From Deferribacteres bacterium (GTDB lineage Bacteria > Zhuqueibacterota > Zhuqueibacteria > Zhuqueibacterales > Geothermadaptataceae), in NCBI GenBank assembly GCA_020633675.1, contig JACKDE010000001.1:744001-808000 (forward strand): a DNA stretch of 64,000 nt, in the 5' to 3' direction. The position numbers and the translations under genes were made by a program. Of the stretch, positions 46,401 to 55,064 are shown in pieces. A model generated the notes under the pieces. It was not told the DNA's origin and searched no databases. It saw only the letters and a program-made list of their open reading frames with translations. Positions within the stretch are counted from its first letter, which is position 1. The number at the start of each line of letters is the position of its first letter.

Positions 46401-47231
46401 ATGCAAATCCGGGAAATGATCAGCTCGAACGAAGCCAGGCAGTTTTCCACCGAGCAAATGCGTCAGGCTTTTTTAATCGAAAATCTCATGATGGCGGATA
46501 CGATCAGTTTTTGTTATTCGCACTATGATCGTTTTATCACAGGCGGCGCCGTACCTTTGAAGCAGGCACTGAAACTCGAGACGCATGACGCCTTGCGTAC
46601 AGCGCACTTTCTCGATCGGCGCGAAATGGGAGTCCTGAATATTGGAGGCGATGGGATTGTGGAAGTCGACAGCCACTCTTTCTCACTCGCAAGCAAGCAA
46701 GCTTTGTATATCGGAAAAGGCAGCAAGTCGGTCATTTTTCGAAGCGAAAAAGCCGATGACCCAGCCAAATTCTATCTTGTTTCCACGCCCGCACATCAAC
46801 CTTATCCGACGCAAAAATGCGCGCTCGAGCAAGCCGATCCAACTGCTCTCGGTTCAGATGCCAATTGCAACAAGCGGACGATATACAAAATGGTCCACGA
46901 TGGCGGCATTCAGAGCTGCCAGTTGGTCATGGGCTTGACTGTGTTGGCGGAGGGCAGTATTTGGAACACCATGCCGTGCCATGTACACGATCGCCGCATG
47001 GAAGTCTATTTCTATTTTGAGCTGGCTGAAAATGCGCGAATTGTGCATCTGATGGGCAAGCCACAGGAGACACGCCACTTAGTGATCCAAAACGAGCAGG
47101 CTGTCATTTCGCCGCCCTGGTCCATTCACTCTGGCTGTGGCACATCGAATTATTCGTTTATCTGGGCAATGGCAGGCGAGAACAAAGATTTCACCGATAT
47201 GGATATGGTCGAAATGGCAGAATTAAAATAA
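46401..47231 (+). CDS. kduI: 5-dehydro-4-deoxy-D-glucuronate isomerase
   Basis: Isomerises the unsaturated-uronate product DKI to 2,5-diketo-3-deoxygluconate, the substrate of KduD. 276 aa, the standard length for this cupin enzyme. Motifs: THDALRTAHFLDRREMGVLN, the zinc-binding TMPCHVHDRRMEVYFYFEL, and SPPWSIHSGCGTSNYSFIWA. The start MQIREMIS is as in other KduI proteins. It lies 142 bases after the GH43 gene. Its partner kduD is over 30 kb away at 13574, so one pathway is spread over both halves of the locus. Confidence 0.95.
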   Translation: MQIREMISSNEARQFSTEQMRQAFLIENLMMADTISFCYSHYDRFITGGAVPLKQALKLETHDALRTAHFLDRREMGVLNIGGDGIVEVDSHSFSLASKQALYIGKGSKSVIFRSEKADDPAKFYLVSTPAHQPYPTQKCALEQADPTALGSDANCNKRTIYKMVHDGGIQSCQLVMGLTVLAEGSIWNTMPCHVHDRRMEVYFYFELAENARIVHLMGKPQETRHLVIQNEQAVISPPWSIHSGCGTSNYSFIWAMAGENKDFTDMDMVEMAELK

Positions 47232-47351
47232 AGTCGAGGCCTGTTTGCGCAGCAAAAATTTTTTTCGGCTATGGTAAAAGCCAATCTCATTTCGAGTGAA
47301 TCATCAATTTCGTTTCCTGCAAGATTGCTTGATAAACTGAGGAGAATGGAA

Positions 47352-48626
47352 ATGCAAAACGCTTTAAAATTGGCTTGTTTTACAATATCGATTTTGCTCT
47401 TAAGCTGTACTCAAGATAAGCGAGGTGGATCAGAATGGGCATCGGAGTATCCTCATGCTTTTGAAATAACCGCTGAAAACAAAGCCGACCTGGTTCAAAA
47501 TGATGCGGTTGTCGTCCTGTCAATTGTCGAACTCAAGGCTAAACACCAGGATTTCAACCCGCATGCTTTCATAATCCTTGATAAAAATCAGGAAGTGCCA
47601 TCACAGACGATGGACAACAACGCCGATGGGACATTGGATGAACTTGCGTTTTTAGCCAACTTTGATGCAAACGAAGCCAGGAAGCTGACGGTTCGTTATG
47701 CGGCATCAGGCAAAAAAACGCGAGACTATCGGCAGCGCGCACAGGCAGAGTTGTCACGCAAATTCGGCGGAGAGTGGCAAGGAGATAAATACATCGGCGG
47801 CTCATTTCAAAATGTTAATGCAAGCGGCGTGCGCAAGTGGCATACAGATCACACCGAGTTTTTTCGCTATGAAGGACCGGGTTGGGAATCAGATAAAATC
47901 GGCTATCGCTTTTATCTCGATTGGCGCAATGCTATCGACATTTACGGCAAAAAGACAACGGGCATGGTTCTGCAAAATGTTGGTTTGGATGGCTACGATT
48001 CTTATCATGAAATGGCCGATTGGGGCATGGATGTTTTGAAGGTCGGCGAGTCGCTCGGTATCGGTTCAATTGGCATGTGGGTGAATGATAAAGCTGTGCG
48101 TATCAACAAAATCGACAGCATTTGGTGCGAAATTGTGGCAAGTGGACCGATTTACGCACAAATTCGTACCAACTATTACGGGTGGGATATCGATGGCGCT
48201 AAAATTGACCTGGTATCCAATCTTTCAATAGCTGCTGGCAGTAGAATGACAAAACACTCGCTTGCGGTGAGGGGTAACCTCCCTAATTTGTGCACTGGCC
48301 TGGTGAAGGAAAAGGGCGTAGATTATTTTGCTTCTGAGCAAAAGGACGATGGAGAGTGGCAATATATCGCCAATTACGGCAAGCAAAGCCTGGCAGGCGA
48401 TCTTCTCGGCATGGCTGTACTGTACAGGCAAGCAGATTTGCTTGAGCAGGCGGAAGATGAATTGAGCCGCGTGGTCGTGTTGCAACCGAATGCCGGTAAA
48501 CTGGACTATTATTTTTTGGCAGCTTGGGAAAAAGAACCGAACGGTATCACTTCGAAAGAAGAATTTATTCACTACCTTGATGAAGTTTTGATGGAGTTGG
48601 ATCGTTCCATAACAGTAAGTTTCTGA
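47352..48626 (+). CDS. DUF4861-family lipoprotein
   Basis: 424 aa from ATG 47352 (GAGGAG eight bases upstream); the frame opens at 47271. Lipoprotein signal with lipobox ILLLSC. The protein has the DUF4861 pattern: an N-terminal beta domain (LDKNQEVPSQTMDNNADGTL, DELAFLANFDANE), then FQNVNASGVRKWHTDHTEFF, GPGWESDKIGYRFYLDWRNA, MADWGMDVLKVGESLGIG and a C-terminal YFLAAWEKEPNGI. This family is common beside GH105, KduI and pectate lyases in Bacteroidota but has no settled activity that I know of. It sits between kduI and a GH78 gene, so a role on rhamnogalacturonan or its products is likely. Confidence 0.75.
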   Translation: MQNALKLACFTISILLLSCTQDKRGGSEWASEYPHAFEITAENKADLVQNDAVVVLSIVELKAKHQDFNPHAFIILDKNQEVPSQTMDNNADGTLDELAFLANFDANEARKLTVRYAASGKKTRDYRQRAQAELSRKFGGEWQGDKYIGGSFQNVNASGVRKWHTDHTEFFRYEGPGWESDKIGYRFYLDWRNAIDIYGKKTTGMVLQNVGLDGYDSYHEMADWGMDVLKVGESLGIGSIGMWVNDKAVRINKIDSIWCEIVASGPIYAQIRTNYYGWDIDGAKIDLVSNLSIAAGSRMTKHSLAVRGNLPNLCTGLVKEKGVDYFASEQKDDGEWQYIANYGKQSLAGDLLGMAVLYRQADLLEQAEDELSRVVVLQPNAGKLDYYFLAAWEKEPNGITSKEEFIHYLDEVLMELDRSITVSF

Positions 48627-48834
48627 TTTAGCTGTCAATAGGTTTAGAGCGGTGTCTGCGTTTTCAGAAGTTTAGACATTGCCTTAAGCAGGATTTTTAT
48701 TTCGATGCTCGATATGTCTTTTCCACTCCTGATTTTTTCAAGTAGCAAGTACAGCAGCTTACAAAAAAGAGCTGGTTGCTGATTCTCGCTGCTTGAAAAA
48801 ACATACAACTACATCACCGCACAATTGAGATGCA

Positions 48835-51258
48835 ATGGCAAATTCCAGGTTCATCATTATTTTACTATTTGTGTCCGCCTGTAGCAGGGGCGTTCAGGAA
48901 AAACCGGCGGCTGAGGTATTTTTTGAAAATCATGAAGCTCGCTGGCTTCACGATGGACGTGAGCTTCCAGCCGCCGATTCCTTATATTATCTGGATCGTC
49001 CGGCGCCATTCTTTCGAAGAGAATTTACTGCAAGTCAGGCAATTAAGTCTGCCAGGCTTTACATCACTGCTGCCGGATATTATCGTGCTACCATGAATGG
49101 AATGCCGGTCGGAAGAAATGTGCTGGATCCCGCCTGGACTGACTATAGCAAAAGAATATATTATACTGAATATGACGTGACTTCACTTGTGAAGGATGGC
49201 TCCAATTGTTTGGGAGTTATTCTTGGGAATGGTTTTTACAATCCTCTGCCGCTTCGAAAGTGGGGCCACAGAAATTTAAGAACTGACACGAGTGTTGGTA
49301 AACCAACCTTTTTAGCCAAACTTTTTATTGAGTATGAGAGTGGCAAATTAGAGGAAATCGTATCAGATACCACATGGAAATATGCTTTCGGCCCGATAGT
49401 AAAAAACAGCGTCTATCTGGGGGTTGTCTATGATGCCCGAAAGGAGATAGCAGGATGGAATGTCACTGGATTTGACGACCAAGAGTGGCAAGCTGCCCGC
49501 ATAAGTCAGGCTCCAGGTGGGGAGCTACAAAAAGCCTTTTTCCCACCCGTTCAAATTGCGGAGAAAATTACACCGCGTGAGATTTATTCCCCGGAGCCAG
49601 GACTTTGGATCGTGGATATGGGGGTGAATTTTACTGGCACCTATAAAATAAAGCTATCAGGAAATAGAGGGGATACCGTTACTTTTCGATTTGGTGAACG
49701 GATTTATGACGATGGAAAACTAAATCCACTGACAAGTGTCATTGGTCAGATTAAGCGGGATGGTATAGGTGGGCCGGGAGCTCCTAAAATTGCATGGCAA
49801 ACAGACAGTTACATTATTGGCGATCGTGAAAATGCCTGGTTCAAACCGGAATTTACATACCACGCCTATCGATATATGGAGATCGCGGGAATGGCCGAAA
49901 AACCGCACATCTCGGATATCCAAGGCTTGGCTCTGCACAGCAACGTGATCCATGAAAATACCTTTTCATGCTCCTCGGAGTTACTCAATTCCATTCAAAA
50001 AGCGACAGAAAGAACATTTCTGTCGAATCTTGTCAGCGTTCAGTCAGATTGCCCCGCCAGAGAGAAGTTTGGTTATGGAGGAGACATCAATGCAACCAGC
50101 GAATCGTATATCTACAATTTTGATATGCAAGATATGTATCGTAAAACCATTTATGATTGGGTAGATGCAATAAACGATTCCAGCTTTGTGGATACCGCTC
50201 CATTCGTTGGGATAAAATACTGCGGGATCAGTTGGGAATCGGCCTATCTTATAACCCAGTATTACCTTTATCTGTATTACAATGATACCGCGATCATAGA
50301 AGAACTTTATGCGATGAATAATCAGTGGATGGATAAGGTTGCCCGAATTCATCCGAATGGGATTGTTGATCAAGGTCTAAGTGACCATGAATCATTGGAG
50401 CCTGTTCCTGTGCAATTGACAGGTACAGGTCACTATTTGCAATGCGCCCGAATTATGAAAACATTTGCTTTCATAATGGGTGACGAAGCTGGTGAAGAGA
50501 AATATGGAGCATTGACCGATAAATTGAAGCATGCGATAAAAACTGAATTTTGGGATAAACCGGCAACTGAAAAAATAAATCGGCAAACGCTGTTTTCCGC
50601 CCTGCTTTATCACGGAATAGTGCCACCTGACCAGATTGAATCTGCCAAAGATTCATTGCTGCAGGCCGTGAAAAATGGCCCTTCATCTCATTTTAGTACA
50701 GGTATTTTTGGTACAAAATATATCCTGGAAACGCTTTCCGAGCATGTTTCTTCGAACATCGTTTTTGATATTGTCAATAGCACCGCCTATCCTGGATGGG
50801 GATTTATGATCGATCAGGGCGCCACCACGATATGGGAAACCTGGGAAGAAAGCGACAATACGTTCTCGAATAACCACCCCATGTTTGGAACGGTGTCAGA
50901 ATGGTTCTATCGTTGGTTGGGTGGCATTCGTCCTGATCCTGAATATCCAGGATTTAAAGAGTTCGTTTTGGCTCCTTCAACTCCCGATGAGCTTGACTTT
51001 GTTAATTGTACATACCACTCTCCTTACGGAAAAATTGTATCCAACTGGAAAAGAGAGTCAGCGGGCATATATTGCTATGAAATGACAGTGCCGGAAGGAA
51101 GTTTGGCAAGAGTTAGGTTGCAACATGCACACTTACAGAGAATAGAGATTAAAGAGAAACACAACAATATTGATCCGGAAGATATAAAAGGTCTGCAAAC
51201 CGGACAGTTTAAATTGAGCGGAGGAGACTACTTCATCACGGTTTATGCTGAGAATTGA
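48835..51258 (+). CDS. Alpha-L-rhamnosidase, GH78, lipoprotein
   Basis: Releases L-rhamnose from rhamnogalacturonan oligomers. 807 aa, with a short lipoprotein signal (FIIILLFVSACSRG). An N-terminal beta domain (SARLYITAAGYYRATMNGMP, LDPAWTDYSKRIYYTEYDV) is typical of bacterial rhamnosidases. The (alpha/alpha)6 catalytic part carries SVQSDCPAREKFGYGGDI, where the acidic residues include the general acid, and WGFMIDQGATTIWETWEES with the second Glu region; the C-terminal beta-sandwich begins FKEFVLAPS. Composition here is more AT-rich than in the lyase genes. The rhaE-type gene at the right end of the window would use the rhamnose. Confidence 0.88.
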   Translation: MANSRFIIILLFVSACSRGVQEKPAAEVFFENHEARWLHDGRELPAADSLYYLDRPAPFFRREFTASQAIKSARLYITAAGYYRATMNGMPVGRNVLDPAWTDYSKRIYYTEYDVTSLVKDGSNCLGVILGNGFYNPLPLRKWGHRNLRTDTSVGKPTFLAKLFIEYESGKLEEIVSDTTWKYAFGPIVKNSVYLGVVYDARKEIAGWNVTGFDDQEWQAARISQAPGGELQKAFFPPVQIAEKITPREIYSPEPGLWIVDMGVNFTGTYKIKLSGNRGDTVTFRFGERIYDDGKLNPLTSVIGQIKRDGIGGPGAPKIAWQTDSYIIGDRENAWFKPEFTYHAYRYMEIAGMAEKPHISDIQGLALHSNVIHENTFSCSSELLNSIQKATERTFLSNLVSVQSDCPAREKFGYGGDINATSESYIYNFDMQDMYRKTIYDWVDAINDSSFVDTAPFVGIKYCGISWESAYLITQYYLYLYYNDTAIIEELYAMNNQWMDKVARIHPNGIVDQGLSDHESLEPVPVQLTGTGHYLQCARIMKTFAFIMGDEAGEEKYGALTDKLKHAIKTEFWDKPATEKINRQTLFSALLYHGIVPPDQIESAKDSLLQAVKNGPSSHFSTGIFGTKYILETLSEHVSSNIVFDIVNSTAYPGWGFMIDQGATTIWETWEESDNTFSNNHPMFGTVSEWFYRWLGGIRPDPEYPGFKEFVLAPSTPDELDFVNCTYHSPYGKIVSNWKRESAGIYCYEMTVPEGSLARVRLQHAHLQRIEIKEKHNNIDPEDIKGLQTGQFKLSGGDYFITVYAEN

Positions 51259-51538
51259 GAAAAAGTGTCAAAAAAACCAGAGCATTTCTGATGTATTTGA
51301 TCGAAAAGACAGACATCGCCTTTGGTGCGTCCATTTCGAAGCGCATGTGATAAATACTATGGCAGTCTTTTTGATTGCATTTAATCTGAAAATAATCCAA
51401 ACTTTTGCACATCAGCGTAGCTGGTTTTAAACCATCTTGATTTATTTGGGTGCCGATCAGGCTAACATTGTGAAAATATGGAATTCTTCCGGTTGGCTGA
51501 AGTCTCAGAAGCACTGGGTGTAAACTTTAATTTTTTAT

Positions 51539-51577
51539 GCCCCTATAACTCAGGCGGATAGAGCAGTGGTTCCCTAA
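51539..51577 (+). other. Duplicated 5' half of tRNA-Arg(CCU), left boundary of the island
   Basis: GCCCCTATAACTCAGGCGGA followed by TAGAGCAGTGGTTCCCTAA repeats the 5' half of the intact tRNA-Arg at 62396-62434 with only two or three differences and stops in the anticodon loop. No matching 3' half follows. This is what integration at a tRNA gene leaves at the far end of an element. Confidence 0.8.
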
Positions 51578-51720
51578 TCCTGTTTCCCTTCTTTTAGCTT
51601 CAATAAAAACAAACGAAGAGAGTCTGAAAATATCTTTTCGAGAAAATCTTGATGACGCACCAACACATAATGGCAAAAATAAGGCAATGAAAATTTCGTA
51701 ATGAAGATTTTTTAAATCTG

Positions 51721-51781
51721 TAGAGAGCTGACTGTTGGCCTCATAACCCAAAGGTCGTTGGTTCAAATCCAGCCCCCACTA
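51721..51781 (+). pseudogene. Degenerate 3' half of an initiator tRNA (fMet, CAU)
   Basis: TTGGCCTCATAACCCAAAGG and TCGTTGGTTCAAATCCAGC then CCCCACTA match the anticodon-to-acceptor half of bacterial initiator tRNA, including the CTCATAACCC loop and a good T arm. The 5' acceptor and D arm are missing, and the anticodon stem has a C:C mismatch. It is a second tRNA relic at the left edge of the island. Confidence 0.55.
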
Positions 51782-51807
51782 CTTACGTAAATACTTGTTT
51801 TTATGTC

Positions 51808-51836
51808 AAAAGGGAATCCATGTGATTCCCTTTTTT
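51808..51836 (+). terminator. Strong hairpin terminator
   Basis: AAAAGGGAATC and GATTCCCTTTT form an 11-bp perfect stem around CATGT, followed by further T. It lies 27 bases after the tRNA relic and would have ended its transcript; on the minus strand the A/T flanks also allow termination from the island side. Confidence 0.8.
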
Positions 51837-52001
51837 ATTTGGCGGCAGGGATGATAGTGACAAGGAAAAAGGGACTCGCCGAGATAATGCAAAAGGGTCA
51901 CACCAGCAAAAACAGTTTAGTTGTCGGCTCATTTGCCCTTCCCGCTTGTAGTATCTTTCGGCTGCGTTGGTTTTTCTGCACTTTTCTTTGCCGGTTTGTT
52001 C

Positions 52002-52148
52002 TCACCGAATCCTGCGTCGCGACAGTAGTCTCCGAAGGCGCAGGCGTAGTATCGGCTGCACCAGTAGTCGGTCAACAGGCTCACCGGCAATCACGGCCCG
52101 GGTTCTTTCCAGGCTGATCATTTGTCCGGTTTTTGACATGGCTGCCAT
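52002..52148 (-). pseudogene. Truncated uroporphyrinogen-decarboxylase-family gene
   Basis: Starting at ATG 52148, two bases after the mannosidase stop region, the frame reads SKTGQMISLERTRAVIAGEP and VDRLLVQPI. This is the ordinary N-terminus of UroD-like proteins (R.RV..AL.GE.VDR.P..P). It then runs into an unrelated Arg/Leu-rich tail and stops at 52002. The remaining 300 or so residues are absent. Downstream in another frame a Cys-rich stretch (YWCSRYYACAFGDYCRDAGF) from a different gene is joined on, which marks a recombination or deletion point at the island edge. Confidence 0.6.
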
Positions 52149-52149
52149 C

Positions 52150-54858
52150 TCAATTTGCTCCCTTCTTGTCTGGCGCAGAAAAGCGCAGGCGCAGCGATAC
52201 AATTTGCTGCGCCTGCGCCACAAATCCAACGACCGAACCATCTTCCACGACCAGTGCAGCGCCGTCGCGCTCGTTGAGCTGCGTCGCCGTCGCTCTCGCG
52301 ATGGTGTAGCTGGATCTCAGCGTGCCTTCGATTTTTCTCGCTGTTGGATTGTAGCAGCGCAGAATGAAGCCGTCGCCGTTTTCTGCCGGCTTGAGGCCGC
52401 TGACCACCAGCGCCGCCGGCGTCAGCTCCAGTCCGAAACCGGACAGGGCGAATTGTGGCGCCCCCCCGCGCCGGGTCGCGCGGCAGGGCAGCAGAAAGGT
52501 CTCGATCTGTTCGTTGACCGGGCCGTAGGTTTCGAAATCCGCCCTGGTGTGAGGAATGATCGCGTAGCGGAATGTGTGGCTTCCCAAGCACTGGGCTTCC
52601 GGCGCGTCAGTGACCCAGCCGGATTCGCCCCCGGGGCGGGTCAGCAGATCGCCGCCCGAGAGAAGCCCAACGCACCGGAGCAGTGTCAGTGCCAGGGTGC
52701 CCGGTTCCTCGGCTTTGAGCTCATATTCGGGCATTCCTTCCGAAGCGATGGTCAGGCCGTGAGTGTCGTCCATCACCGTAACACCGCGCTGCATCGGGTG
52801 CACTTGTGTCGGCACTTCGATGGTGAATTGCGATGGATCGACCACCAGGTGCTCGCGTTGGGTGATGCAAAACTGGCTATCGGCAAGACTTTTGTTGGTC
52901 GGAAATCTCGTGGCAAACAGCACCCGCAACCGGTGGTCTTTGGCGCAGTTATCGACGGTGGTTTCGCAGGCCACCCAGGGCTGATTGTGGTGGAGTGATA
53001 GCCGCGTGGTGATGAGAACTTCGACACGCTCGGCGCGGCGCCGCTTGCGGGTTTCGTCCAATCCGACCGGGAGTTGCAGCTTTTGCCTAATCTCCAAAGT
53101 GGCACGCAGCGGCCCGGTTTCCACCACCGCAACTTCGGAGTGTTGCCCTGCCGAGGTGATGATTTCATCCTCATGTGGATACGAATAGTTGTACTCGTCC
53201 CCGGCGTCACCGCCGTCTTCGAAAACGTGCAAATCGGTGTAGGTGCGACGATTTCGTTTGTCGACCAGCGTCAGGCTGCCGTCGGATTCGACTGTCACCT
53301 GCAGGAAATCATTCTCCAGATGCGACGGGCCCACCTGCAGTGTGCTCTCGTATGTCGGCATTCGGTCGGTTGGCTTGACCCGGTATGCGGCAAATCCCAG
53401 CCCGGGAACCTGGCGTGGATCGACCAGTACCGAGAAACGTTCGACCAGCCGCTTCGACGGGTAGGAATAGTCGCTATAGCGCAAACCGTGGGCTTTGGGT
53501 TCATAGCGGAGAATCTGAAATGCCATCGGCTCTCCTGCGGCATCGAGAATTTGAAAACCAGGAATCGGCGGCAGCGGCGTTTCAGGAATGACATCGGGAT
53601 TCAGACCGACGACGATTTTCTGTCGGGAGAATTCTATTGCCACTTCCACAGGGTCGCTGGCAGGCCGGGTGCGCGGATTGAAGACGATGATGTGTTCAGG
53701 TCCGTCCCAGGCATCGGGGTAGATCTGCGTTGTCGATTTTTCGATAACCGCCTGGCCAATCTGCTCGCATTTTTCGAAGCGGGTCATCATTTCACGATGG
53801 ACGGCATCTACACTGCAACCACAAATCGAATCGTGCGGGTGGTTTTGCAGCAGTAGCTTCCATGCCTGCTCCGCCATCGGGAAAAGCATCTCTCGCCCGG
53901 CCAAGGTCGCCCAAAAAGCCAGCGGCTCGACGTAGCGCGTCAGCAGTCTTTCGCATCTCCGGTTGGCCTGCTTGATGTACATACGTGAGGAATAGACGCC
54001 GGACTGCACTGCGAAGGCGTAGCGAAAGCCGTAGTGCAACTCACCGCGCACCTGGGCCAGCGGGACATCATGCTCATGCAGGTAGTTTCGCACCGCATCG
54101 ACAAAATCCGGGATGCTGCTATGACGAAAGATGCCCTCGCAGTTTCGATTCATGACGCGAAGGGCCTCGGGGAGGTATGGCTCGGGGAAATGATGGTCTC
54201 CGCCGTTCATACAAATTCGATGCGGCGTGGTCGCACGAGGGTCGAGAATCTCCTTGAGTGCATTGCCTTTTTGCACGAAGGCAGCCGGGTCGTCTTTGCC
54301 GATGTAGGCATCGCCGTAGCCGTTCGGAGGCAAGTGGACCATCAGCACCTCGGAGCCGTCCGGCGCGATCCACCGATACTCGGACTTCTCCTGCCCGGGC
54401 TCGCCACCAAACCCGCGATAGACGATCGCGGTATCCATGTCAAAACCGCGCAAAATGGCAGGCATCATCGCCAGGTGGCTGAAGGAATCCGGAATGTAGC
54501 CAACCTGCATCACTGAGCCGAATTTCTCGCCAATTTTCCGGCCATAGAGCAAATTGCGCACGGTCGACTCGCCGGAGACCAGGAATTCATCAGGCAGGAT
54601 GTACCAGGGCCCGATGGAGATTTTACCCGCTTGAATGTACTCCCGCAGCGCCGCGCCATGCCCGGGCGTGATTTCAACGAAGTCTTCGAGGACAATAGTT
54701 TGGCCGTCCAGGGTAAAGTGCTCGTAGTCGGGCACGGTCTCAAAGATGCGCAGCAGTGACAGGATCATGTCCGCGAGATCGAGCCGGAAGGTCTCGTAGG
54801 TTTTGTACCATTCGCGATCCCAGTGCGAGTGCGAAATGAAATGGTAGATTGGTTCCAT
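52150..54858 (-). CDS. Alpha-mannosidase, GH38, cytoplasmic
   Basis: Cleaves alpha-mannosides. 902 aa from ATG 54858, with CTGGAGA six bases upstream; the frame opens at 54882. There is no signal peptide. GH38 motifs: FISHSHWDREWYKTYE (zinc His-x-His and Trp-Asp), GPWYILPDEFLVSGES, QVGYIPDSFSHLAMMP with the nucleophile Asp, MNGGDHHFPEPYLPEA, and NHPHDSICGCSVDAVHREM with the third zinc His and the Asp. The central and C-terminal beta domains complete the normal length. It follows the propeller glycosidase gene in a leftward operon and reads into the truncated UroD gene. Cytoplasmic location implies that mannosides are imported first. Confidence 0.92.
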   Translation of the reverse strand: MEPIYHFISHSHWDREWYKTYETFRLDLADMILSLLRIFETVPDYEHFTLDGQTIVLEDFVEITPGHGAALREYIQAGKISIGPWYILPDEFLVSGESTVRNLLYGRKIGEKFGSVMQVGYIPDSFSHLAMMPAILRGFDMDTAIVYRGFGGEPGQEKSEYRWIAPDGSEVLMVHLPPNGYGDAYIGKDDPAAFVQKGNALKEILDPRATTPHRICMNGGDHHFPEPYLPEALRVMNRNCEGIFRHSSIPDFVDAVRNYLHEHDVPLAQVRGELHYGFRYAFAVQSGVYSSRMYIKQANRRCERLLTRYVEPLAFWATLAGREMLFPMAEQAWKLLLQNHPHDSICGCSVDAVHREMMTRFEKCEQIGQAVIEKSTTQIYPDAWDGPEHIIVFNPRTRPASDPVEVAIEFSRQKIVVGLNPDVIPETPLPPIPGFQILDAAGEPMAFQILRYEPKAHGLRYSDYSYPSKRLVERFSVLVDPRQVPGLGFAAYRVKPTDRMPTYESTLQVGPSHLENDFLQVTVESDGSLTLVDKRNRRTYTDLHVFEDGGDAGDEYNYSYPHEDEIITSAGQHSEVAVVETGPLRATLEIRQKLQLPVGLDETRKRRRAERVEVLITTRLSLHHNQPWVACETTVDNCAKDHRLRVLFATRFPTNKSLADSQFCITQREHLVVDPSQFTIEVPTQVHPMQRGVTVMDDTHGLTIASEGMPEYELKAEEPGTLALTLLRCVGLLSGGDLLTRPGGESGWVTDAPEAQCLGSHTFRYAIIPHTRADFETYGPVNEQIETFLLPCRATRRGGAPQFALSGFGLELTPAALVVSGLKPAENGDGFILRCYNPTARKIEGTLRSSYTIARATATQLNERDGAALVVEDGSVVGFVAQAQQIVSLRLRFSAPDKKGAN

Positions 54859-55064
54859 TCTTGTCTCCAGCAATGTCAGCACGACAATCGCGCCTCTAAA
54901 GGGCGCGGCTTCATATAGGCGCAGGCACTATGCCTGCGGATGGTCATCGTCCGTTCCAGTGTTTTTGAAATTGAGTGCGCTTTCCCAACAACCGAGAGTG
55001 TCAGATCGCAGCTCCACCGACGCTACCAGTCCGGTATTTCCCCCTTAAAGCTGGCGAGGCCGAT

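Noticed and set aside
51527..51766. Minus-strand frame beginning NQRPLGYEA
   Set aside because: This is the familiar false protein produced by translating the antisense of tRNA sequence; it simply reads through the two tRNA relics.
52550..52700. Internal frameshift or break in the GH38 gene suggested by long competing frames
   Set aside because: The GH38 frame is open through all catalytic and C-terminal motifs. The competing frames are side effects of high GC.
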